From positions 1-6,008 of the forward strand of contig JAEUHU010000368.1 in assembly GCA_016793305.1 (NCBI GenBank): a stretch of DNA of 6,008 nt. The letters run 5' to 3'. The translations under genes were made by a program, and so were the position numbers. Shown here piece by piece: positions 1 to 6,008 of the stretch (positions within the stretch are counted from its first letter, which is position 1; every line of letters starts with the position of its first letter). Source of the stretch: Planctomycetota bacterium (GTDB lineage Bacteria > Planctomycetota > UBA1135 > UBA2386). The notes under the pieces were generated by a model. The model was given only the letters and a program-made list of their open reading frames with translations. It was not told the DNA's origin and searched no databases.

Positions 1-1
1 C

Positions 2-3000
2 GACGTGCGCAGCAGCGCGCCTGCCACCCCCGAACTCGCCGGCGCGCTGCACGTCGAACTGCTCGGCGACGAGACGCCGCGGTTCGCGCTCGACGCCACG
101 CTCGGGCCGTCGGTGGCCGGCGCGAACGGACCGCGCACGCCATTCGCGCTGACGTTGCAGGCGCCGGGCCACCTGCGCGCCGGCAGCGTACAGGACGGCG
201 AACTCACCTTCGGCGAGCACGGCGTGGAAGCGTCGTTCCGGCTGCAACTCGACGGCATCACGCCCGGCCGGTTCACCGAACCGCTCGCGCATCGCGGCGT
301 CACCTGGCCCGAGGGCGGCCTCGACCTCGGCGGCACGTTCGTGCTCGATGCCGGCGCGTCGACGTCGCTCGAGCTGCGTGGCTTCGAGCTGCGCGGCGAC
401 GGCGAAGCCGTGCGCTTGCCCCGGCTGCGTGTGCAGGACCTGCGCCAGAATGGCGGCGAACTGGCGATCGGCGACGTGCTGCTGGAGGGCCCCGAGCTCA
501 CTGCGGCACGTGCGGCCGACGGCTCGCTGCGGGTGTGCGGGCTGCGGCTCGGCCCGAGCACGGCCTCCGCGACCGACCGACCGGCCGCGCCGGCCGACGA
601 CGCGCCACCGGCTGCGCTCGGGCCCTGGCCGGCGCTGCGCCTCGGCCAGCTGCGCTGGCAGGGTGCGGCGGTGCGCTTCACCGACGCCAGCGTCGTTCCC
701 ACCGGCCAGCTCGAGCTGCGCGACCTGACGCTGACCGCCGACGCGCTCGCGTTCGGCTGTGCCGCACCACCCGGACGGCTGGAACTGCGCCTCGGACTCG
801 TCGACACGATCGACGCCGCGCGGCTCGAAGCAACGCTGCGCCCAGCGCGCGACGCGCTGCAGGCGGACCTGCAGCTCACCGCCGACGGCGTGACCCTGCA
901 GGCACTCGCCCCCTGGCTCGCCGAAGCGGGCCTCGCCCCCGAACTGCAAGGTGGCTCGCTGCGCGCCGGGTTCGGCGTGCAGGTGGAGCGCACGGACGGC
1001 GGCCTGACGATCGCCGCGAACGTCGCGAACCTGGCGCTGCTCGACGGCGAACGCACCCTGCTGCGCGTTCGCAACGGCACCGGCGCACAGCTGCAGGTGG
1101 GCCCGGCCGGGCTGGACCTCGGCAACTGGCGCCTCGGCGAACCGTTCGCCAGCGTGCGCACCGACGATGACGGCACAGTGCACACGCTCGGGCTGCGCAC
1201 GCTGCCGCCGACCGCGGCAGCGAACCCCACTGCGGCCACCGCCCCGGCGACGAACACCCCGGTGACCACGACACCAGCCACCGAGCCGCCACCGAAGCTG
1301 GCCACCGCGACGACCGCAGCGCGCTCCCACCCCCTGCGCCACGGCCCGCTGCGCCTCGAGCGCGCCACCGTCGAGTTGACGGTCCCCGGGCGCGACGAAC
1401 CGTTGCGGCTGCAGCTCGATGCCGAGGTCGGAGCCGCCACCGGCGAACCCACCCCGACCCCGCTGTCGGCCACGGTCCAGCTCGCCGGCGCCGTGCGCGA
1501 GCTCGCGGCCCGCGGTTCGTTCACCCCCGGGACCGACTGGCAGCTGGCCTTGACGCTCGACGGCACCGGGCTCGACGGCCGCGGGCTGCACGGCCTGCTG
1601 CCGCCGCACCTGCGCTGCACGCTCGCCGACGGTTCGCTGCACGCGGCCGTCGAGGCGCGCGCGCTGGCCGACGGCTTCGTCGCAGCCGTGCGCGAACTGC
1701 GGCTCGTCGACCGCGGCGAAGAACTGCTCGCCGTCGACACCGTCGACCTGCCGGTGCTCGAACTCGGCGCCGACCGGCTGCACCTCGGCGAACTGCGCGT
1801 CCTCGGCGTGCGTGGCCTCGCGACCTGGACGGACGACGGCCTGCACCTCGCCGGTCTACAGCTTGGCGCAGCAGCTGCCCCAACCCCGGCCACGACGGCG
1901 CCGAGCCGAGCGGCGGCCAGCGACCCGACCGCCAGCCCCGCCACCCTGCTGGCCCGCAGCGAACGACCGCGGCTGCCGATCGTGCACCTCGACGGGGCCA
2001 GTCTCGCGCTCGAACGCTTCGTGCTGCGCGACCGCCGGGGCGCCGACGGCGAGCCGATGCCGCTGCAGGCGACGCTGACGTTGGCTCGGTGGCGACCAGA
2101 GCCCGGCCGCAGCACCCCGCTGGCCCTGCGCCTCGAAGCGAGTGCCTTGCCGCTGTGCCGCTCGTTCGTGCTCGACGGGACCTTCGATCCCTACGTGCTG
2201 CAGCCGACCTTCGACGCCACGCTGACCGCCGCGGGCCTCGCCCCGAAGGCGCTCGCGCGCTGGTCGCCGCACCTCGGCGAACGGATCGAAGGCCTGGTCG
2301 ACGACATGTCGCTCCAGGCGACGCTGCACGCGCGGCTCGACCTGAAGCGCCGCGACCCGCGCGAGTTCGACCCGACGCGCGCGTTCGCCGGCGAGTTCTC
2401 CCTGCTCGACACGGCGCTGCTGGACACGGCCACCGGGCAGCCGCTCGCGAAGATCGGAGCTCTCGACGTGACGCTGCGCGCCTTCGATCCGACCAGCGGC
2501 GACCTGCTGCTGCGCAGCGTGCACGTCGACGACCTGGCGATCCAGGCCGCGCGCACCCAGGAAGGAATGGAACTGCTCGGCATGCGGCTGCGCTCGGCCA
2601 CGCCGACCCCGAACGAGCAGACGGCCGCAGGCTCGGCGCCTGAAGCCCCACCGGCAGCACCGACGCGGCCCGCCGCCGAGTTCGCGATCGACCACCTCGC
2701 GGTGCAGGGCCTGTCGGTGGCGCTGCGCGACGCGACCACCGAGCCACCGAGCGACCTGCCGCTCGCCGACGCCGAGTTCGAACTCGACGGGTTCACGACG
2801 CGCGGCCTGCAGGAGGTCCACCCGTTCCGCTTCCGCGCCGCAGTGCGCGGCGGCCCGGTGACCCTCGAACAACGCGTGCTGCGCAGTTCCCTGCTGTCGG
2901 GCCTGGTCGGTTCCGCCGGTGCGGCCGTGCTCGGCGGCAACGACCAGCACACGATGGAGCAACGGCCGTTGCTCGACGAAGCGCGCGTGCGCGGCGAGCT

Positions 3001-4057
3001 GCAGCTGTTCCCGAAGCCGATCGGCACCCTGCAGGTCGACGTCGGCGGCTTCGAACTGCAAGCGCTGCGCGGCCTCGCCAAGGCCTCGGGCGTCGAGCTG
3101 ACCGACGGCCTGCTCGACCACTCCAGCTCGTTCGTGCTGCGCGGCGAGGACGGCCTCGACCTCGCGAGCACGACGGTGTTCACCTGGCTGTCGCTGCGCG
3201 AACCACCCGGCGGGCCGATCTCGACCTACTTGCGGCTGCCGGCCCCACTCGACACGGTGCTGTTCCTGCTGCGCAACGAAGCCGACGAACAGCGCATCCC
3301 CCTGAAGGTCACCCTGCCGGGCCAACGTTCGGGAGCCGGCGCCTTGACCCAAGCGGTCGTCGACGCGCTGGTCGCGGTGTTGGCCGACGCCGTGGCCAGC
3401 GCGGCCGGGCGCGCGGGCGGCATGTTGACCGGCGCCATCGGCCTCGGCGGCGCCAACGGGGTGCCGGACGTCTCTGCGACCTGGACCTTCGGTCCCGGCG
3501 ACCCGGAACTGCGTCCCGCCGAGCTCGGGCCGTTGTTGGCGGCGGTCGTCGGCGACCCGACCCTCGAGATCGTGCTGGTCCACGAACTCGGCCGCGCCGA
3601 CGAGGCACGAGCGCACCAGCTGGCGAACCCTCCGCGGACCGAGTTGCAGCGGACCGTGCGCACCCTGCGCGAGCGCCAGCAGGAACTGGTGCGGCAACGC
3701 GCGCCGCTCGCCGAACGGGTCGCCACCGCCTACGCCACCGGCCAGGTCCAGGAGGCCCGCACGCACTGGACCGAACTCGCCGCCCTCGACCGGCAGTTGG
3801 GCGAACTCGGCCGCACGCTCGACCAGGCTCTCGACATGTCGGCCGGCGACACGGACCGGCTGCAGAAGCGCCGCGCCAAGGCGGCCGCGGTCGCGCTCGG
3901 CGAACGGCGCCTGCAGGCCGTGCGCGAGGCCGTGCGCCGTGCTGTCCCCGAGCTGCCGGACGCGCAGGTTCAGACCCGGCGCGCCCGCGCCGTGGTGGCC
4001 GACGGCGACGACGCCGGTCGGGTGCGTGCCATGCTCCGCCGTCGGGCCGGCAGCTGA
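2..4057 (+). CDS. Giant AsmA-like / DUF748-type repeat protein, 5' partial
   Basis: Residues are numbered from the GTG at base 5, but the frame is open to the window edge, so this GTG is not taken as the true start and the N-terminus is missing. The stop is TGA at 4055-4057. About 1,350 residues are visible, rich in alternating hydrophobic/polar strands typical of AsmA-like proteins. Four units share a pattern 'G-x-x-LL... DG...GLRL - Pro/Ala/Thr linker - hydrophobic strand ...D', with the DG (or EG) pairs at residues 172-173, 389-390, 611-612 and 853-854. Residues 1082-1106 (LDTVLFLLRN...IPLKVTLPG) resemble the DUF748 'LaLLkD..G.I.l.lPv.G' signature. Residues 1162-1350 resemble its OmpA-like tail. 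AsmA-like proteins are envelope proteins, several of them implicated in lipid transport between membranes; that role here is inference. No signal peptide or membrane anchor can be judged because the start is absent. DUF748 versus another AsmA-clan family is not settled by eye. Confidence 0.8.
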   Translation, partial: DVRSSAPATPELAGALHVELLGDETPRFALDATLGPSVAGANGPRTPFALTLQAPGHLRAGSVQDGELTFGEHGVEASFRLQLDGITPGRFTEPLAHRGVTWPEGGLDLGGTFVLDAGASTSLELRGFELRGDGEAVRLPRLRVQDLRQNGGELAIGDVLLEGPELTAARAADGSLRVCGLRLGPSTASATDRPAAPADDAPPAALGPWPALRLGQLRWQGAAVRFTDASVVPTGQLELRDLTLTADALAFGCAAPPGRLELRLGLVDTIDAARLEATLRPARDALQADLQLTADGVTLQALAPWLAEAGLAPELQGGSLRAGFGVQVERTDGGLTIAANVANLALLDGERTLLRVRNGTGAQLQVGPAGLDLGNWRLGEPFASVRTDDDGTVHTLGLRTLPPTAAANPTAATAPATNTPVTTTPATEPPPKLATATTAARSHPLRHGPLRLERATVELTVPGRDEPLRLQLDAEVGAATGEPTPTPLSATVQLAGAVRELAARGSFTPGTDWQLALTLDGTGLDGRGLHGLLPPHLRCTLADGSLHAAVEARALADGFVAAVRELRLVDRGEELLAVDTVDLPVLELGADRLHLGELRVLGVRGLATWTDDGLHLAGLQLGAAAAPTPATTAPSRAAASDPTASPATLLARSERPRLPIVHLDGASLALERFVLRDRRGADGEPMPLQATLTLARWRPEPGRSTPLALRLEASALPLCRSFVLDGTFDPYVLQPTFDATLTAAGLAPKALARWSPHLGERIEGLVDDMSLQATLHARLDLKRRDPREFDPTRAFAGEFSLLDTALLDTATGQPLAKIGALDVTLRAFDPTSGDLLLRSVHVDDLAIQAARTQEGMELLGMRLRSATPTPNEQTAAGSAPEAPPAAPTRPAAEFAIDHLAVQGLSVALRDATTEPPSDLPLADAEFELDGFTTRGLQEVHPFRFRAAVRGGPVTLEQRVLRSSLLSGLVGSAGAAVLGGNDQHTMEQRPLLDEARVRGELQLFPKPIGTLQVDVGGFELQALRGLAKASGVELTDGLLDHSSSFVLRGEDGLDLASTTVFTWLSLREPPGGPISTYLRLPAPLDTVLFLLRNEADEQRIPLKVTLPGQRSGAGALTQAVVDALVAVLADAVASAAGRAGGMLTGAIGLGGANGVPDVSATWTFGPGDPELRPAELGPLLAAVVGDPTLEIVLVHELGRADEARAHQLANPPRTELQRTVRTLRERQQELVRQRAPLAERVATAYATGQVQEARTHWTELAALDRQLGELGRTLDQALDMSAGDTDRLQKRRAKAAAVALGERRLQAVREAVRRAVPELPDAQVQTRRARAVVADGDDAGRVRAMLRRRAGS
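401..2788 (+). repeat. Four divergent tandem protein repeats of about 215-240 residues
   Basis: Within the large protein, comparable segments lie at residues 133-244 (bases 401-736), 348-472 (1046-1420), 571-693 (1715-2083) and 811-928 (2435-2788). Each begins with a G-x-x-[LV] motif (GEAVRL, GERTLL, GEELLA, GQPLAK). It continues to a DG or EG pair followed by GLRL, GLRT, GLQL or GMRL. It then enters a Pro/Ala/Thr-rich linker of about 20-40 residues (roughly 184-209, 401-441, 622-651, 864-889) and resumes with a hydrophobic strand such as LRLGQLRW, LRHGPLRL, LPIVHLDG or FAIDHLAV. Between these lies a middle segment centred on a Gly near residues 84, 295, 521, 744 and 1015, often followed by 'L...LAPWL'-like and 'GGSL/DGSL' elements. 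The repeats are diverged at DNA level, so they are old rather than a recent duplication. The alignment was made by eye. Confidence 0.65.
3488..4054 (+). other. C-terminal OmpA-like-type tail of the AsmA/DUF748 protein, split by a helical insert
   Basis: Residues 1162-1199 (FGPGDPELRP...LEIVLVHELGRAD) follow the pattern 'F.PGsaeL.p....L..la..l...P.L.i.v.G.aD' seen at the C-terminus of DUF748 proteins, which is OmpA-like. Residues 1298-1332 (LGERRLQAVREAV...) resemble the later 'LaeRRAqaVrdyl' helix of the same fold. Between them, residues about 1211-1276 are charged and heptad-like with many Leu, Arg, Glu and Gln, and probably form a helical hairpin. The usual peptidoglycan-binding residues of canonical OmpA cannot be confirmed, so binding to the cell wall is not claimed. 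The assignment is by pattern memory only. Confidence 0.45.
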
Positions 4058-4101
4058 TCGGCGCCTTCGGGAATGGGGCTCGGCGACTCGAAACTCGGCT
4101 C

Positions 4102-4119
4102 CGGATCGCCTCGGATCCG
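4102..4119. terminator. Inverted repeat (possible hairpin) 45 bases after the upstream stop
   Basis: CGGATC (4102-4107) and GATCCG (4114-4119) are perfect reverse complements around a six-base loop. The position downstream of the large gene suits a transcript 3' end, but no run of T follows, so a classical intrinsic terminator is not supported. A regulatory dyad or chance palindrome in GC-rich DNA are alternatives. Confidence 0.3.
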
Positions 4120-4120
4120 C

Positions 4121-4143
4121 ACCACCCGGTGGTCGATTCGACC
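4121..4143. promoter_or_regulatory. Two overlapping short palindromes between the genes
   Basis: ACCACC-C-GGTGGT (4121-4133) and GGTCGA-T-TCGACC (4131-4143) are perfect inverted repeats with a single central base and share the bases GGT at 4131-4133. As RNA hairpins they would compete with each other. As DNA they look like operator half-sites. They lie 48-70 bases before the ATG of the downstream gene, immediately ahead of an AT-richer patch (4144-4160) that might hold a promoter, although no convincing -35/-10 pair with normal spacing was found. The function is inferred from position and symmetry only. Confidence 0.3.
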
Positions 4144-4190
4144 GAAAACGCGTTCAATGCGCCTTCGCGACGACCCCGTCGCCCGCCACC

Positions 4191-6008
4191 ATGATTCGAA
4201 CGATCCAAGGTCTCGTCGTTCTGCTCGCTTCGACCCTTGCCACGGTCGCCACCGCCCAGACCGCGGCCGTCAATCCGCAGAGCCCGGCGCGGCGTGTCGA
4301 CAGCGTGCGGCCACTGGCGAAGGTGCAGGAGGACGCCGCCCGCCTCGACGCGCTGCTGCTGCGCGGGCTGCAGAAGAAGGGCGAGCAGCCGCTGCCCGAG
4401 GCCGACGACGCGACGTTCCTGCGGCGGGCCTACCTCGGCATCGTCGGCCGCATCCCGAACCTCGCCGAGACCGAGCGCTTCCTCGCCGACAGCTCACCCG
4501 ACAAGCGCCACGCCCTGGTCGACCTGCTGCTCGACCTGCCCGGCCGCACCAGCCACTTCAGCAACTGGTGGTTCGACCTGCTGCGGCTGAAGTCGCGCCA
4601 GCAGGACCTCAGCGGCGAACCGTTCGCCCACTACCTGCGCAGCTCGGTCCAACAGGACAAGCCGTACGACCAGCTGGTCCGCGAGCTGCTCACCGCCAGC
4701 GGCCCGGCCCACCAGGAAGGCCACGGCGCCACCGGCATGCTGCTGCGCGACAAGAACATGCCGCACGACGCGATGGCCAACACGCTGCGGCTGTTCCTCG
4801 GTACGCGCATGGAGTGCGCACAGTGCCACAACCACCCGTTCGAACACTGGACGCAGCGCGAGTTCTTCCAGATGGCGGCGTTCTTCGGCGGCCTGAAGTA
4901 CCGCGACGAGGACGCGCTGCCGAACCTGGTCGGCCTGCGCAGCGAACTCGCCAACGCCGATCCGCGCGTGCGCCAGCAGGCCCAGCAGCTGCTGCGCCGC
5001 CTCAACAACGGTCTCGACGGCTCGGGCACCGGCGTCGAGAAGCTGCCGGCGGACTACAAGTACGACGACGCCAAGCCGGGCACGCCGATCGCGGCCGAGA
5101 CGCTGTTCGGCGCCAAGGTGAAGCTGAAGGCGCCGCCGAAGACCGAGCCGGTGCGCGGCAACCGCGAACGGCAACGCGGCCGCGCCGCCGGGGCTCCCGA
5201 GGTCGACTCGCGCAGTTCGCTCGCCGAGTGGCTGACCGGCAAGAAGAACCCGATGTTCGCCAAGGTGATCGCCAACCGGATGTGGGCGCGCACCTTCGGC
5301 AAGGGCCTGGTCGATCCGGTCGACGACTGGAAGAAGGACACCGAGGCCGTCCATCCAGAGCTGCTCGCCGCGATCGAGAAGCTGATGATCGACCTCGACT
5401 TCGACCTCCGCCAGTTCGAGCGTGTGCTGGTGCACACGCAGCTGTTCGCGCGGCAGAGCCCGAGCGAGGATCCGGCCGCCGGGGTCGCCTTCACGTTCCG
5501 CGGCCCGCTGCTGCGCCGGATGACCGCCGAGCAACTGTGGGACTCGCTGCTGACGCTGGTGTTCGACGACGTCGACGAACGACTGCGGCCGCTCGACGAA
5601 CGCGCGAAGCCGGTCTACGACCAGTACGCGGAGCTCGCCAAGGCGGACGCCAAGGAACTGCTGGCGATGGTCCAGGAGGGTCGCGGCGCCGCGGCACCAC
5701 AGCGCGTCATCGAGCAGAAGCGCCAGGAGGAGGCGCGGGCCAAGCTCGCCGCCGACGCCGAACTGCAGAAGCGCGCCCAACCGTTGCTGCGCGAGCTGCA
5801 GCAGGCGCGCCGCCGCGGCGACCAGAAGCGCGTCGCCGAACTCGCCGCCGAGCTGGAGGCGATGGGTCTGCCGCTCGGCCAGCGCGCCGCGCGCGGCCGC
5901 GAAGGCGACCTGGTGCGCGCCAGCGACCTGCAGCAGCCGGCCCCCGCCGGCCACCTGCTGCGCCAGTTCGGCCAGTCCGACCGCGAGACCGTCGACGCCA
6001 GTTCGTCG
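4191..6008 (+). CDS. Secreted DUF1549 (PSCyt2) - DUF1553 (PSD1) protein, 3' partial
   Basis: The frame runs open from ATG 4191 to the last base, giving 606 residues with no stop. The start is chosen because residues 1-22 form a clear signal peptide: basic Arg3, a hydrophobic core GLVVLLA, and an ATA|Q type cleavage site after residue 22. The next upstream in-frame codons offer no alternative start. No Shine-Dalgarno sequence is visible before it. DUF1549 covers about residues 50-250, including FLRRAYLGIVGRIP (76-89) and CAQCHNHPFEHW (209-220), a CxxCH motif capable of covalent c-type haem attachment. A family-typical linker DYKYDDAKPG follows. DUF1553 begins near residue 340 (SLAEWLTGKKNPMFAKVIAN, then RMW), with RRMTAEQLWDSLLTL near 442-456 and LRQFGQSDRE near 590-599; the end of the domain is missing. 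There is no N-terminal PSCyt1 cytochrome domain, unlike the longer family members. The biochemical function of this family is not established. Such genes are commonly followed by a DUF1501 gene, which would lie beyond this window. Confidence 0.93.
   Translation, partial: MIRTIQGLVVLLASTLATVATAQTAAVNPQSPARRVDSVRPLAKVQEDAARLDALLLRGLQKKGEQPLPEADDATFLRRAYLGIVGRIPNLAETERFLADSSPDKRHALVDLLLDLPGRTSHFSNWWFDLLRLKSRQQDLSGEPFAHYLRSSVQQDKPYDQLVRELLTASGPAHQEGHGATGMLLRDKNMPHDAMANTLRLFLGTRMECAQCHNHPFEHWTQREFFQMAAFFGGLKYRDEDALPNLVGLRSELANADPRVRQQAQQLLRRLNNGLDGSGTGVEKLPADYKYDDAKPGTPIAAETLFGAKVKLKAPPKTEPVRGNRERQRGRAAGAPEVDSRSSLAEWLTGKKNPMFAKVIANRMWARTFGKGLVDPVDDWKKDTEAVHPELLAAIEKLMIDLDFDLRQFERVLVHTQLFARQSPSEDPAAGVAFTFRGPLLRRMTAEQLWDSLLTLVFDDVDERLRPLDERAKPVYDQYAELAKADAKELLAMVQEGRGAAAPQRVIEQKRQEEARAKLAADAELQKRAQPLLRELQQARRRGDQKRVAELAAELEAMGLPLGQRAARGREGDLVRASDLQQPAPAGHLLRQFGQSDRETVDASSS
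5580..5915 (+). other. Charged helical segment inside the DUF1553 domain
   Basis: Residues about 464-575 of the secreted protein are dominated by Ala, Glu, Lys, Arg, Gln and Leu, with heptad-like stretches such as IEQKRQEEARAKLAADAELQ and LLRELQQARRRGDQKRVAEL. The segment lies between the conserved MTAEQLWDSL helix and the FGQSDRE motif, so it forms a long helical or coiled-coil excursion from the DUF1553 fold. Variable-length segments at this place may be normal in the family. No catalytic motif was seen in it. Confidence 0.55.

Noticed and set aside
1733..1749. Repeated GTCGAC words within the large gene
   Set aside because: They encode Val-Asp pairs with preferred codons (VDTVD) and are a by-product of codon use, not a regulatory repeat.
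1856..3766. A 636-codon open frame on the opposite strand
   Set aside because: It lies wholly inside the large + strand gene, is rich in Arg, Gln, His and Gly without domain-like patterning, and is explained by strong G/C third-position bias removing stop codons from the antisense frame. The + strand protein shows family motifs throughout.
4137..4158. TTCGAC (4137) and TTCAAT (4153) as a -35/-10 promoter pair
   Set aside because: The gap is only 10 bases, far from the usual 16-18, and neither box is close to consensus. A promoter somewhere in the spacer is plausible, but this pair is not supported.
4157..4193. An ATG at 4157 upstream of the chosen start
   Set aside because: It is in a different frame from the DUF1549 gene, and its continuation (Arg/Asp/His/Pro/Ser-rich) does not resemble a leader or a known small protein.
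4180..4194. GCCCGCCACCATG resembles a eukaryotic Kozak context
   Set aside because: The protein families and the dense coding without introns are bacterial. The resemblance is expected by chance in C-rich sequence.
4085..4199. Three GAYTCGA copies at 4085, 4135 and 4193
   Set aside because: Seven-base matches at uneven spacing (50 and 58 bases), one of them inside the coding sequence; TCGA-containing words are common in this GC-rich window.
3309..4208. A 299-codon reverse frame spanning the intergenic region
   Set aside because: It is extremely Arg/Pro/Ala-rich, overlaps the end of the upstream gene, and shows no recognisable motif. Crossing the spacer alone is weak evidence of coding.
4494..5954. 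A 486-codon open frame on the opposite strand
   Set aside because: It is antisense to the DUF1549/DUF1553 gene, which has unmistakable conserved motifs and a signal peptide. The reverse translation is Leu/Val/Arg/Gln/Ala-rich low complexity, as expected for a GC-bias shadow.

Overview
The window is GC-rich DNA carrying two long genes on the + strand, each cut by a window edge, with a 133-base spacer between them. The second gene encodes a secreted protein with the DUF1549 (PSCyt2) plus DUF1553 (PSD1) architecture. That domain pair is highly expanded in Planctomycetota and related bacteria, so a high-GC planctomycete-like genome is the best guess. Codons end almost always in G or C. No rRNA or other phylogenetic marker is present, so this assignment rests on protein family and composition only.

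Bases 2-4057 hold the last 1,351 codons of a very large AsmA-like/DUF748-type envelope protein whose start lies upstream. Reading the protein shows that it is built from tandem units of about 215-240 residues. Each unit has a beta-rich segment, a conserved 'DG...GLRL'-type strand, a low-complexity Pro/Ala/Thr linker, and a re-entry segment. Four linkers and five copies of the middle segment are visible. The C-terminus looks like the divergent OmpA-like tail seen in DUF748 proteins, split by a helical, charged stretch.

Bases 4058-4190 are non-coding. They contain three closely packed inverted repeats (4102-4119, 4121-4133, 4131-4143), without a U-tract, and a relatively AT-richer patch just before the next gene.

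Bases 4191-6008 encode the first 606 residues of the DUF1549/DUF1553 protein: signal peptide, DUF1549 with a CAQCH haem-type motif, a linker, and most of DUF1553, which contains a long charged helical segment. The reading frame is still open at the window end. The two genes may be co-directional neighbours rather than one functional unit. Both products are predicted to act outside the cytoplasm, but nothing in the sequence links them mechanistically. No mobile element, CRISPR array, tRNA or rRNA was recognised. The long ORFs on the opposite strand look like GC-driven shadows.
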